Positions 31,022 through 42,422 of a stretch of DNA of 64,000 bases are shown here, one piece after another. Within the stretch, counting starts at the first letter, position 1, and each line of letters begins with the position of its first letter. The stretch spans positions 94,905,171 to 94,969,170 of the forward strand of contig NC_079319.1 in assembly GCF_029931775.1 (NCBI RefSeq), given 5' to 3'. The stretch is from Euleptes europaea (taxonomy: Eukaryota; Chordata; Lepidosauria; Squamata; Sphaerodactylidae). The notes under the pieces were generated by a model, which saw nothing but the letters and a program-made list of their open reading frames with translations, was not told the origin of the DNA and did not search any database. Made by a program: the position numbers and the translations under genes.

Positions 31022-34000
31022 TCACAGAATCAGCATTGCTGACAGATGGCCATCTAACCTCTTCTTAAAAACCTCCAGGGAAGGAGAGCTTACCACCTCC
31101 TGAGGAAGCCTGTTCCACTGAGGAACCGCTCTAACTGTTAGAAAATTCTTCCTAATGTCTAGAAGGAAACTCTTTTGATATAATTTCAACCCGTTGGTTC
31201 TGGTCCGACCTTCTTGGGCAACAGAAAACAACTCGGCACCCTCCTCTATATGACAGCCTTTCAAGTACTTGAACATGGTTATCATATCCCCTCTCAGTCT
31301 TCTCCGCTTCAGGCTAAACATACCCTGCTCCTTCAACCTTTCCTCATAGGACTTGGTCTCCAGACCCCTCACCATCTTTGTTGCCCTCCTCTGGACACGT
31401 TCCAGTTTGTCTACATCTTTCTTAAATTGTGGCACCCAAAACTGAACACAGTACTCTAGTTGAGGTCTAACCAGAGCGGAGTAAAGCGATACCATCACTT
31501 CGCGTGATCTGGACACTATACCTCTGTTGATGCCGCCCAAGACTGCATTTGCCTTTTTAGTTACCGCATCACACTGCTGACTCATGTTCAGTGTTTGGTC
31601 TACTAAGACCCCAAGATCCTTTTCACACACACTACTGCTCAGACAAGTCTCCCCCATCCTATAATTATACATTTGATTTTTCCTACCTAAATGCAGAACT
31701 TTACATTTGTCTTTGTTGAAGTGCATTTTATTAGTTCTAGCCCACTTGTCCAGCCTGTCAAGATCATCCTGCATCTTGGCTCTGTCTTCTACCGTATTTG
31801 CTACCCCTCCCAATTTAGTATCATCTGCAAATTTAATAAGCATCCCCTCTATTCCTTCATCCAAATCATTTATAAGGAAGTTGAACAACACAGGGCCCAG
31901 CACAGATCCCTAAGGAACTCCACTGGTCACTTCTCTCCAAGTGGACGAGGAACCATTAACTAGCCCTCTTTGGGTACGATCTGTCAACCAGTTGCAGATC
32001 CACCTAACAATAATAGGATCTAACCCACATTTTCCCAATTTGTCAACTAGAATACTATGTGGAACCTTATCAAAAGCCTTACTGAAATCTAGATAAACTA
32101 TGTCTACAGCATTCCCCTGATCCAGCAAGATAGTAACTTTCTCAAAAAAGGAGATAAGATTAGTCTGACATGACTTATTCTTGAGAAACCCGTGCTGGCT
32201 CTTAGTGATCAGATCCATCCTTTCTAAATGCTCAAGGACTGACTGCTTGATGATTTGTTCGAACACTTTTCCTGGTATAGAAGTCAAGCTGATGGGTCGG
32301 TAGTTACCTGGATCCTCCTTTTTCCCCTTCTTGAAGACGGGGACAACATTTGCCCGCCTCCAATCTTCTGGCACCTCACCTGTTTGCCAAGACTTTTCAA
32401 AAATAATGGACAGAAGTTCCAAATGACATCTGCAAGTTCTTTGAGTACCCTTGGGTGCAATTCATCTGGCCCAGAGGATTTTGTTTCATTTAAAGAAACC
32501 AGGTGTTTTTGCACTACCCCAATGCCAATTCTAGGCTGCAAATCCTTTCCCTCATCACATGTTCTATTTTTTTTCTTTTTTTTTTCCACCTGAAATGCCA
32601 GCAATGTTTTATTCCAGCGGAAGCATTTGCCAGCTGTAGCCCCCTGCTCTTTTCAAGTTTCACTGCAACAGACTGGAGAGATGTTCTGTTTATGCCATGT
32701 TGAGCACCACTTCCCTCACAAGAAAAGACTGAGGAAAAGTTCTGCCCTCTCTTCATCTCTTGTTACAATTTCACTTACCGGTCCACGGAATGGGCTTATC
32801 TTGTCCTTGTTCTTACTCTGTACATAGGAAAAGAACCCTTTTTTGTTGAATTTAGCATCTCTTGTTAGCCTAAGTTCATACTGAGCTTTAGCTTTCCTAA
32901 CACTCTCCCAAAAAGCACTAGTTATATGCTTATATTCCTCTTTGGTTATAAGGCCCTCCTTCCACTTCTTAAATGAGTCTTTTTTATTTCTCAACTCTTT
33001 AAAAAGCTGTTTATGGAGTCACTCTAGCCCAGGGGTTGGCAAACTCACTGGTCAAAAGAGCCAAATATCAACAGTACAACGATTGAGATTTCTTTTGAGA
33101 GCCAAATTTCTTAAACTTAAACTATATAGGTAGGTACACTGTTTATTAACTTAATAAACTTTAAAGTTTTAAGTCTTAATTAAACTATAGGTACACTGAA
33201 TAAAACTTGATATCATATTTAATAGTGATCTTATTTATTGATAAAAATTAAATTGTAAGTTCCTGCCATTTCCCCCTCCCCGTCCGGAGTCCTCGTCTGG
33301 AGGCCTGGTCTACCGCCATAAAAGCCTATTGGTAGACCTGGCCTCCAGCTGAGTCCAATTGGGAGGCCAGGTCTACTCATTGGCTTTCTTGGCAGTAGAC
33401 CTGGCCTCCGGAGGCCCATAGAAGCCAATTGGTAGACCTGGCCTTTGAAGGGGGACTTTTTTTCCTCCTCGGAGTCCAGGTCTACTGCCAAGAAAGCCAG
33501 TGGGTAGACATGGCCTCCCAATGGGACTCAGCCGGAGGCCAGATCTACCAAAGGAAGCCCGCCTCGCCCAACAGCTGATAGGCAGGGGGGGACAGGAACC
33601 GCTGAGCCGCCCGCCCAGCAATCGCGCGGCTAGAGGGGAGGCTTTAGCCTCCCAACCATTGAGGGCAAGGGAAAGGGGGACCCGGCCATTCTCCATGGTG
33701 GCGGGGGGGAAGACAGCGCGCCCACTCGCCCGCTCTCTCTCTCTCTCTCTCTCTCTCAGGTGCGCCGGCTCCGCAGCCCGGCTGCCGGCGCGAGCGGGCG
33801 CGAGAGCAGGGGCTCCGAACCAAGTTTGGAGAGCCGCACTCAACGGGCCAAAGAGCCGCATGCGGCTCTGGAGCCTTAGTTTTGAGATCCCTGCCCTAGC
33901 CTCTTTAGGCTCCTCCCATTTTTCCTTCTCATAGGAATGGTTTGGGATTGCGCCTTCAGTATTTCATTTTTAAGAAACGCCCACCCTTCTTGAACTCCCT

Positions 34001-34510
34001 TCTCCTTCAGTATTTCTGACCATGGGATTCTACCTAGCATAAGTTTAAGTTTGTTAAAATTTGCTCTTTTAAAGTCCAACCTATATAACTGACTACGTAC
34101 AGGTTTTCCTCTCCCCAAGATTGTAAATTCCGAGAGTATGTGGTCACTACTACCCAGGGTGCCTACTACTTTAACCTCATCGACCAGTTCTTCCTTGTTG
34201 GTGAGAATCAAGTCTAAGATAGCAATCCCCTTGTTTCCCTGTCCACCTTCTGGAAAAGGAAGTTGTCAGCAAGACAAGTCAGGAATTTATTGGATCTTGC
34301 ATTTTTAGCAGCGTTGGACTTCCCACAGATATCCGGGTAATTAAAATCTCCCATGACCACCATGTCCCATCTCTTTGAGAACTTTGTGATCTGGTCTAGG
34401 AGTGTCCCATCCAAGTCCTCTGCCTGGTTTGGTGGTCGATAGCAGACCCCCACGAGAATATCACGATTATTTCTTATTCCTTTTATGTTTACCCATAGAG
34501 TCTCTACCAT
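31022..34510 (-). pseudogene. CR1 ORF2: endonuclease, reverse transcriptase, C-terminus
   Basis: Reading leftward: endonuclease pieces [13 protein letters not shown] and [11 protein letters not shown] (34214-34510), then GSSDHILSEF (33902-34211). After the hAT comes the linker FWESVRKAKAQYELRL (32716-32994), then KSSGPDELHPRVLKELADVI (20 residues), NYRPISLTSIPGKVFEQI, VYLDFSKAFDKVPHS, FADDTKLGG and MVSLYSALVRPQLEYCVQFW, ending RLPQEVVSSPSLEVFKKRLD. Frame changes separate the pieces (near 32280-32600, 31905 and in the endonuclease). A dead copy with well-preserved domain order. Confidence 0.88.
33030..33893 (+). mobile_element. 864-bp non-autonomous hAT with internal minisatellite
   Basis: Ends CAGGGGTTGGCAAAC and GAGATCCCTG; target duplication CTCTAGCC (33022-33029) and CCCTAGCC (33894-33901), 7 of 8. 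GAGCCAAAT and GAGCCGCATGCGGCTC blocks lie near the ends. The middle (33290-33560) holds several alternating-orientation copies of a GGTAGACCTGGCCTCC unit, then GC-rich sequence and a (TC)n run near 33733-33757. Confidence 0.88.
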
Positions 34511-34523
34511 TCTTATTGTTCAG

Positions 34524-34732
34524 TAGGGTTGCCAGTTCCCTCTTGGCCACCAGTAGGAGGTTTTGGGGGAGGAGCCTGAAGAGGGAGGGGTTTGGGGAGG
34601 GGAGGGACTTCAATGCCATTGAGTCCAATTGCCAAAGTGGCCATTTTCTCCAGGTGAACTGATTTCTATCGGCTGGAGATCAGTTGCAATAGCAGGAGAT
34701 CTCCAGCTAGTACCTGGAGGCTGGCAACTCTA
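34524..34732 (-). mobile_element. short hAT, TAGGGTTGCCA family
   Basis: TAGGGTTGCCAGTTCCC to GGCTGGCAACTCTA, flanks TTGTTCAG and TGGTTGAG (6 of 8). Confidence 0.8.
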
Positions 34733-35042
34733 TGGTTGAGGCCAGCTACGGTTTCTTTCTCTATAACTGCTGGCCTCCCCAACCCTCCCCAACTGCCGAC
34801 CCCCCTTTTTTACTGTCTTGTGGGGGTCTATCCATCTGTTTGCCCCACTGTAACTTTATGCTACAATCTGGGGGGCACCATCGGATATTTGTTCTATTTA
34901 AGGATTTTATTGGGCTATTTTAATTGTTCTTTTTACATGTTTTATTCCATTTTAATATATGTTGAAATATTATGTGAGCCTCTCTGAGCCTGGCCTTTGG
35001 CTGGGGAGGGTGGAGTAGAAATTTAATTAATTAATTAATTAT
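34733..35042 (+). mobile_element. L2-like LINE 3' end
   Basis: GTGAGCCTCTCTGAGCC then GGCTGGGGAGGGTGGAGTAG then AAATTTAATTAATTAATTAA is the typical L2-type 3' tail with a short tandem repeat. Confidence 0.6.
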
Positions 35043-35055
35043 ATATTAAGGAGAT

Positions 35056-35231
35056 TGCCACAGAGTAGTCTATTAGTCCAAATGGCAGATGTAACTTGGA
35101 TGTTATTTTTTAATTTTTTTAATTTTTTTTAAGTGACTTAAGACTCAGACTGTAAACCTTTGTTGGTAAGACCATTTTAGTCCATGTATTTTGTTTTATC
35201 TGGCCAAGGACCGCAAATAAACTATCTATCT
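35056..35231 (+). mobile_element. 176-bp 5'-truncated LINE tail, I/Vingi-like
   Basis: Flanked by the 13-bp duplication ATATTAAGGAGAT (35043-35055 and 35232-35244). It ends GGCCAAGGACCGCAAATAAA then CTATCTATCTAT. The CAAGGACCGCAAATAAA end resembles the 3' end of the LINE at 11652-15683. Confidence 0.7.
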
Positions 35232-35423
35232 ATATTAAGGAGATATGCAAACGTGTTGAGTGTGATCCAGCTAAAGTGAAGCACTCTGTCATTCCATTCA
35301 GTTTAACTGAGAGCTAAGAATCCATTCGCTACAACCTCTTCTTCATCATCATCCCTGCCTGAAACCTAGGTCAAATTCACATATGTCTTGTAAAGCACAA
35401 GATGGTTGAGCTACATTTGCAAA

Positions 35424-35668
35424 TTGGGTTGCCGGGTCTCCCCTGGACCAGCAGGGGCTGGTAACGTAAGGGTGCCAGATTGAGGTTGGGAAACTCCTGG
35501 AGATTTGAGGATGGAGCGTGAAGAGGACAGGGAACTCAGCGAGGTACAACATCATAGAGTCCACCCTCCAAAGCATCCATTTTCTCCAGGAGAACCGAGC
35601 TCTATAGTCTGGAGATGAACCGTAATTCCAGGGGATCCCCAGATCTCACCTGGAGGCTGGCATCCCTA
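35424..35668 (-). mobile_element. short hAT, B-type subfamily with doubled left end
   Basis: TTGGGTTGCCGGGTCTCCCC, a second start TAAGGGTGCCAGATTG near 35465, and end GGCTGGCATCCCTA. Perfect 8-bp duplication TTTGCAAA (35416-35423 and 35669-35676). Confidence 0.92.
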
Positions 35669-35690
35669 TTTGCAAATCAGCCTTCCTGCA

Positions 35691-35870
35691 TGAACATATG
35701 AAGCTCCTTACTGAATCATACCATTGGTCCATCAAGGTCAGAACTGTCTGCTCTGTCTGGCAATGGTTGTTCACATCACCTGCTACTTGACCCTTTTAAC
35801 TGGAAATGTCAAAAACGGAATTTGGGACCTTCTACATACAAAACAGATGCTCTACCACTGAGCCACAGCC
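35691..35870 (-). mobile_element. tRNA-derived SINE (Ala-like head)
   Basis: On the minus strand GGCTGTGGCTCAGTGGTAGA is a box A-bearing tRNA head, followed by a decayed box B around CCCAAATTCCG; the tail reads TGATGGACCAATGG ... TTCATATGTTCATG. A SINE widespread in squamates. Confidence 0.75.
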
Positions 35871-35954
35871 ATCAATCTCTTCACAAACTCGGTCCAAGCA
35901 CGTTTGAAACAGTTTTCTGTTTGTTCATACAGATGCACCTATGGCAGGAAAGGC

Positions 35955-36062
35955 CTTCATTTGTTTATTTACTTCATTTACACCTTGCCTTTCTCCACAA
36001 TGGGGTCCCAGATCAGCTTACGTTGTTCTCCTCTCTTGCATTTTATCATCATAACAACTCAT
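35955..36062 (-). repeat. SINE/L2-type tail fragment
   Basis: CACCTTGCCTTTCTCCACAA then GCTTACGTTGTTCTCCTC then ATTTTATCATCATAACAA is the complement of the tail at 37088-37238. Confidence 0.6.
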
Positions 36063-36063
36063 C

Positions 36064-36256
36064 ATAACAACCTCCAGGTACTAGCTGGAGATCTCCTGCT
36101 ATTCGAACTGAACTCCAGCCAATAGAGATCAGTTCACCTGGAGAAAATGGCTGCTTTGTTGTATCACTTCTCAGGCATGCCCTTTCCCACAAGGTTCATG
36201 CCAGGTAGGCTTACCAGGTCCCGTCGGTCAATCGGTGGGAGGTTTTCTGGGGCACG
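36064..36256 (+). mobile_element. fragments of an A-type and a C-type short hAT
   Basis: 36064-36160 carries the A-type left half without its outer end (AACCTCCAGGTACTAGCTGG onward). 36207-36256 carries a C-type end (TAGGCTTACCAGGTCCC), which stops where PLE-like sequence starts. Confidence 0.65.
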
Positions 36257-36808
36257 CAGTTTCAATGGATATCCTGATGTTGGAATAGATAAGCTAAAAA
36301 ATACACATGGTTGCAACTTTATCCTTAAAAGGGTGGTGCTTAAAAGTCTAAAGAAAATTTTTTGGAAGCTACAGAAGCTTATATTGAAATGAGTACATTT
36401 TGACACTAATATGTGTAAGTACTCTTTTATTTATATTGTTTAAGTCATTTGAGAGAATGTTTATGAGATATTTTTTATTGTAATATATACATATTTGTAC
36501 AGAAATAGGACTGAGGAAGAATTGAAACGATCGTATCCCTTTCTATCCTTCTTCACTTGAAGACATCGACCTCGGATTGATTGTTACTGTACCAGGACTG
36601 TGAAATACTTTGTTATATATATGCAATTGGTTTGTTAGCACGTTGTTATATACCCAGGACTGAGAAATTCTTTGTTGTATATATGCAGTTGGCTTGGTAG
36701 CACATTGTTACATTCAGTATACTATTGTCATTACACATTGTTATCAGCCTGTTTCTGTACTAATTTTCTAACCTTAAGTAATGGTGCAGAGGTGTTGATA
36801 TTTTATTG
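36257..36808 (+). mobile_element. PLE-like tail with hammerhead-like core
   Basis: Contains CTGAGGA (36511-36517) closely followed by GAAAC (36524-36528), a shortened hammerhead core. A unit of about 65 bp (GGACTG(T)GA(A)GAAAT-like, then TTATATATATGCAATTGG) is repeated twice at 36592-36715. The 3' end abuts AACCTCCAGGTACTAG of the next hAT. Confidence 0.5.
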
Positions 36809-37065
36809 CAACCTCCAGGTACTAGCTGGAGATCTCCTGCTCTTACAACTAATCTCCAGCTGATAGAGACCAGTTCCCCTGGAGAAAATGGCCGCTTTGG
36901 CAATTGGACTCTATGGCATTGAAGTCCCTCCTCTCCCCCAAACCCCACCCTCCTCAGGCTCTGCCCAAAAAATCTCCCGCCGGTGGCGAAGAGGGACCTG
37001 GCAACCCCACCCCACCCCCTTCCCCACTAGTTGCCAGGGGGGTTCCTGGCAGCCCCAGTTCTACT
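36809..37065 (+). mobile_element. short hAT lacking its outer left end
   Basis: Starts inside the family at AACCTCCAGGTACTAGC and runs through GGGACCTGGCAACCCC to a B-type extra end (TTGCCAGGGGGGTTCC ...). The left terminus is missing at the PLE junction. Confidence 0.7.
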
Positions 37066-37087
37066 GCCCACCCTGCCATGGAAGCTT

Positions 37088-37238
37088 GCTAGGTGATTTT
37101 GGGCCAGTCATGTACCCTCAGCCTAGCCTATCTCCCAAAGTTGTTGTGAGGATAAAATGGAGGAGAGCAAAAGTAACATAAGCTGATTTGGGTCCTCACA
37201 GGGGAGAAAGGCAGATTATAAAGGAAGGAAATAAATAA
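37088..37238 (+). mobile_element. SINE 3' half (L2/MIR-type tail)
   Basis: GTGAGGATAAAATGGAGGAG then TAAGCTGATTTGGGTCC then GAGAAAGGCAGATTATAAA. Confidence 0.65.
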
Positions 37239-38035
37239 AGATATGTCCAAAACGGCCTTCAGTTGAGCACTCTCAGCTACCAAGCTGATTCAATTAACTC
37301 GGAGTACTTTCACAGAAAGGCAACTAATAAATTCAGAGATACATAAAGCAATAAAACCATGAAGCCTCTTCAAACAGTAATTTTGTAAAACTGCTGTTTT
37401 TAGAATTGTGCCTCCACCCTTTGGAATTTTTGCATGGTTATTATTCTAATCAATATTTCAATCGTTTAAATCCTCCTTGATGGTTTTCTGAGCCACTGCT
37501 TTAGGGAGGAAAGACGCTTTTCCAGCCCGGTTTTCTATAAGTGCCTCTGTGAGTGGGTAGAGAGATGCCAGGATTGTTCAGCTACCTTTATTGCATAGAC
37601 TGGGAGTCAGTCAAAGTGAGATGAATTATTCACATTTCTCTCCACTGATTCAACACTCAACAGGATGAGCATGAAGCCCTTTTTGTGCCTGCTGCCTCTT
37701 CGAGAAAGACCATGTCCCAGGTTGGAATTCACAGTTCCCCTCCCACTTCAGCCCTGCCAGTGCTATTTCGGTGCCATGAAACATGGTCTCCAAGTGTCAT
37801 AGGGTATCATCTGCAATCTTCCTGCATTTGCTCAGAATGCTCTGGTCTCTAACACAATCTGACAGACCTAAGCAGCAGTGTGTGTTCTGCTGGATGGATT
37901 ACTGATACAGAGGTTACGGCTGTTTGGGGCAGCTCAAGATAGTTCTAAAACAGCACAAGTTGTTTAGAATAGGGGCTTGGGCTACAATTCCATGCGAGTA
38001 GAAAAGAGGTAAAGGAAGACCTCAAAATGTCAAAG
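37239..38035. other. no recognisable feature
   Basis: Single-copy-looking DNA without an identified repeat or gene. Confidence 0.4.
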
Positions 38036-38037
38036 AG

Positions 38038-38785
38038 GCAATGGTACACAGTACCAGAGGTCAACAACAAGAATTCAAAGAGTTTTGCAAAAACTGTGTG
38101 TAAAATTTATGAAAAGTGAAATACAAAAAAAAAAAAATTAAATTTGTGTCACAACATGACAGACAATTCATCAATACCTCAGTATCAAATGTGTGTGTGG
38201 GGGGGGAAACTATTGACAAGGTCACACATCAAAAACTGCATTCATAACAAAGTCACATAGCAAAATTACAGCAACAAGACAGGTAAAGCTGATAGCTCCT
38301 GTTTCGGTTTCTTCCTCAGTCAATATGGCCCATATCTACTGAAACCAATACTTCCCAGCAGAATCAGAATATAAACAGGCCATCAATAAGAAACAACTGG
38401 GCTCATGTCCCAGAGTTGGTAAATGTTATCCAGTAAGTCTGTTGATCAAACCGAAAGTGTGTTGAAAAAACCAGAACAGGAACTATCAGATGGCATTCCT
38501 GTTTTCTTGTAATTTTGCTATGTGACTGTTAAAAAATTAAGACTTTGTTAAGAATTATCCCTTCTTATGAATGCAGTTTTTGATGTGTGACCTTGTAAAT
38601 AGTATTTTTCACACATTTGATACTGAGGTATTGACGAATTGTCCGTCACAAATTTAATTGTGACACAAATTTAAATTATTTTTTGTATTTCACTTTTTAT
38701 AAATTTTGCACACAATTTTTGCAAAACTCTTTGAATTCTTGTTGTTGACCTCTGGCACTGTGTACCTTTGTCTCTTTGACAATTC
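38038..38785. mobile_element. large inverted repeat of PLE-type sequence
   Basis: The left arm 38038-38276 and right arm 38508-38785 are inverted copies (for example AGAGGTCAACAACAAGAATT against AATTCTTGTTGTTGACCTCT). The right arm has about 30 extra bases. On the minus strand CTGAGGA (38319-38313) precedes GAAAC (38305-38301), so a hammerhead-like core sits at the inner edge of the left arm. Confidence 0.75.
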
Positions 38786-38815
38786 CATGTGAGTGCAGGA
38801 GCCTGAGATGATGAT

Positions 38816-39118
38816 GAAGAAGAGTTGGTTTTTATATGCCAACTTTCTCTACCACTTAAGAAAGAATCAAACCGGATTACAATCACCTTCCCTTCCCATC
38901 CCCACAACAGACACCCTGTGAGGTAGGTGGGACTGAGAGAGTGTGACTAGCCCAAGGCCACCCAGCTGGCTTCATGTGTAGGAGTGTGGAAACAAATCCA
39001 GTTCACCAGATTAGCCTCCGCCGCTAATGTGGAGGAGTGGGGAATCGAACCCAGTTCTCCAGATCAGAGTCCACTGATCCAAACCACCACTCTTAACCAC
39101 TACACTACACTGGCTCTC
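38816..39118 (-). mobile_element. tRNA-derived SINE
   Basis: Complement of the 28357-28617 family: tail GAGTTGGTTTTTATATGCC at the left, box B region GGAATCGAACCCAGTTCTCC, and head CACTACACTACACTGGCTC at the right. Confidence 0.85.
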
Positions 39119-39169
39119 ATGAGGTATTGGGGGAGGTACTGGAAGCAGGATGAAGTATTGAAGGCAGAG

Positions 39170-39590
39170 TAGGGGTGTGCAAAAAAAAATCTGGAAAATT
39201 TGGATCCATGTATATTGGAACCAAATTTTTCAGGATTCCCCAAAATTCCAGAAAATTTACAAATCCGCATACCAGTATGGGTTTTTTCAGGGTTTTTTTT
39301 TGGGGGGGGGGATAAAAAAATGGTTCCATTATAGCCTGTGAGCAAGGCTCTAGAGCCCCAGAAAAAATTCCCATTGGCTATAATGGAGCCAAAAGGGGGA
39401 GTTTAAACTTGAAAGCCTGCAACCCGACACAAATGTGCCGATTGAAGCAGGGTTTTTTTTCTTTTTAAAGGGATCTCTTCCCTTTCAACTGCTGTAGCTG
39501 GGAATCCCAACATTATTCCAGAAAAAAGTAAAAAAAAAAGGCTTAAACTGCCATAGATTTTTTGGTTTGGTTATTCTGAATGCACACCTA
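39170..39590 (+). mobile_element. hAT-like non-autonomous element
   Basis: TAGGGGTGTGCAAAAAAAAA at the left and GAATGCACACCTA at the right form short inverted ends. The interior has AAATTTGGATCC-like and poly-A/T blocks. I could not confirm an 8-bp duplication. Confidence 0.5.
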
Positions 39591-39861
39591 TAGTGCAGAT
39601 TCAGCTTTTTAAAAAGACAAGTTTCTAACTCTTATGTAGTCCAAAGGCATTTTTGAGGGTGTGCAGACAATTTTTACTGAGATCTCTGAAGACAGGGGTG
39701 CCCTCTTTTGGTGCCCTCTATAGAGCTCTGTCTTTCTCCATGCCTGGGAGAACATGTGCACAGAATAGCATAGATTATTCTGGTACAGAATTCAGCTTCG
39801 TGTGTGTCTGTGTCTGTGTGCACCAAATGTGGATGTCCTTGAGGAAACCTTTTCAGCATGG

Positions 39862-40110
39862 AGAGATGCCAACCTTAAGGTCAGACCTGGGGATCCCCTG
39901 GAATTGCAGCTTATCTCCAGACTACAGAGATCAGTTCCACTGGAAAAAAATGGATGCATTGGAGGGTGGACTCTGTGGCATTGTACCTCACTGAGGTCCC
40001 CGTCCTCCCTAGGCTCCATCCCAAATCTCCAGAGGTTTCCCAACCTGGATCTGGCAGCTCTACCTCCCCCCATCCCCTGTCAGTGGCCAGGGGGATCTTG
40101 GCAACTATCA
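39862..40110 (+). mobile_element. short hAT, B-type subfamily
   Basis: GATGCCAACCTTAAGGTC, then GTGGACTCTGTGGCATTG, then CAACCTGGATCTGGCAGC, ending in the extra B-type end (GGCCAGGGGGATCTTGGCAA). Terminal bases are eroded. Confidence 0.65.
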
Positions 40111-40700
40111 GTGTGTAGTACTAGTATACATAGGCATTGGTGAGGGGGTATTAATCTGGCCCTGTAAAATCCCTAAGAAGACTTGCTGTGTTGCCCTTAA
40201 GAAGCTTGAGTTTGGCCTATAAAGTTCAAGTAAGAAGTAAGTATCCTGGAAGCTGCCTGATAACACAACATTGAATTGCTCAAAGATGCTGTGAATGCCA
40301 TCAAGAGCACTGCACTGAAGAATTCAACCAACCAGGAAAAGAGAAAAAAAGGAGATGAAGATGATTTGCTTCTCCCTAACCACTGATATTCTAATGGATA
40401 AAAGTAGGGGAAAGCTCATTTTCCAGGACCAAAGAAAATGCTGAACAGGCAATTATCAAAAGCAAAATGACCTTACCTGGTTTTTGTTTCTGAAAAATGA
40501 GGGGTGAGGGTATTGGGAAACTGGTCACATTATTGCCATAGGAAGTGGTTGTATAAAACGGGTGACTATCAGCATGATTTTCTCTCTTTTTTTCCATTCA
40601 GTTTTTCCTTTTTGCTGGGGTATTGTTGACTCCTGTTGGGAGAAAGTGTTACAGATACCATATACCACCAAAAAAAACCAAAACAAAAAACAAAACCAGT
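40111..40700. other. no recognisable feature
   Basis: No repeat or gene identified apart from an A-rich stretch at 40665-40695. Confidence 0.4.
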
Positions 40701-42422
40701 GGGTTATAGATCAAATCAAGCTTGAACTGACTTCCGGCGGAGGATTCAGCCTGCCAGGCGCAGCTTCTGTCATGGGATCCCAGCAGCTTCCGTGGGAGCC
40801 CCCCAGGCCTGGGGGGAGCGGGCCAAAGAGGAGAATATACTCCGTAAAGCCCCCCCCCCCGTTTTTATACGGGGTCTGACTGCCAGCAAAACTGCCACAG
40901 AAATGTCTGGTGTTGAAAGAAGCAGCTGGGGGTGAGTTGACCGAGAACATGGCGGCACTCCGTCTAAACTTTCCTTCCCCCCCCCCACTTCCACCTAATG
41001 GAAACTTTTACTAACTCTTGGCTAAAGCAAGTTTGAATTTAAAATAAAAAGAAGAGCTTAGTGCATACTAATTGCCATTTTGGATATAATAAGGGGCTGC
41101 GTGTGAGCGAAGAGTGAGGAGAGAGCAATTGACAAAAGTGGGGTGGGACCGTTCATAGCAGCACGGCCCTGAGATTTCTGGCGGCTGGAACAGCGGGTGC
41201 TTGACGGCAAATGGCGGTTTGGTGAGCGGCTGTCCTGTTGGATCTCAGGGCATTTGCCCTGGCACAGCGGTCCATCCGGGAGTGGGTGGTCCGCTGAGCT
41301 CAGGGTAAACAGTAGGAGCGGTTTGTCAGCTTGAGTCAGCAGTGTCCAGTCAGAGGCGGAGACGGCAGCACAAGACCAGACAAGAAGGTCCCACCTTTAA
41401 AATCTCGGAGAGTGCTTTTTCTCCTCCCCCCCCCCCCACCAACACCACTCGACCCCGTTATTGGATTTTAGCTCCACACCCCTTTTCCTTTTTTTCTTTT
41501 TTTAAAGCTCAGCAGTTTGTTTTCCCTCCTCTTTTCATCAATCAATCTGGGTCCTTTTTTTTTTTTTCCCTCCCTCCGGCTAGTCGTTTTAACTCAAGAA
41601 AATGGAGCCGAGATGCTGGGAACACTTTCGTTTTACTTAGAGGTTTGAGACTGATAGACGCTTTGCTGCCAACGAGAGGTTTTTTTATTTTCTCTTTTTG
41701 CTTCCCTCCTTCTCCCCCACCCCAGTTGCACACTGAACTGAAGCGCCAAATTGACTGCAGCAGCAAGAAATCAACAGAAGCGAACCGTCCTTTTTCTTTT
41801 TTGGGGTTTTTTTCTGGGACACAGACTTTTCTTTTTCACTAATGGATTTATATTTGAAGACACTTAGTAACAACCTTTAACTTTGATTTTTTATAGGGAC
41901 ATTTCAAAAAGTTTGATAAATTGTTGACAATAACTATTATTTTTATCTTAAACCAATGAATTAACAATTGATGACTGCAATTGATTTCTGTTATAGAGGC
42001 GCAACATAGAAATTGATAAATTGGAAAAATTAAGTGATAATTAGATTGGATTGATTTTATGTAACTAATTGGATCATCTGATTGATACTAGCATTTGTAA
42101 TTATTATTCATCTACCTGTGCTTTGCAGTGTGTGGGGGGGCGGGGTATAAAAGGGTGTGAAGCATAATTTTAAAACATTTGACTTCCAAAACTATAGTTC
42201 TTCAGTGCTCAAACTAGCATGAGGAAAATATTTACTAGTTTTCTACACCAACAATCCCAAAGAACAAAAGGGAAACAACGTAAAAAACCCTAGAAGATTT
42301 TGACAACTCAGAGAAAGAACAAGAGATAGACGTTGGGAAATTGAAATCTAAGACAGAAGTACCACCTGCAGAAAGTCTGGTCATGGCAAAAGAAAATCAA
42401 GACTTTTCTACGCACTCAGGAG

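Larger units (their letters stand above)
30867..34523 (-). mobile_element. CR1 LINE, interrupted by a hAT
   Basis: Minus-strand CR1. The 3' end at the left shows the CR1 tail (AATCACAGAATCATAGAGTT, i.e. tandem ATTCTATGATT on the element strand). It is 5'-truncated in the endonuclease at 34523, where a short hAT follows. A separate 864-bp hAT at 33030-33893 splits it. Confidence 0.9.

Noticed and set aside
39653-39994. 113-codon frame MRVCRQFLLR...
   Set aside because: No conserved motif, and it crosses into a short hAT.
41342-41842. 166-codon plus-strand frame upstream of L1 ORF1
   Set aside because: Lies in the L1 5' UTR and is Phe/Ser/Pro-rich from pyrimidine tracts; no known domain.
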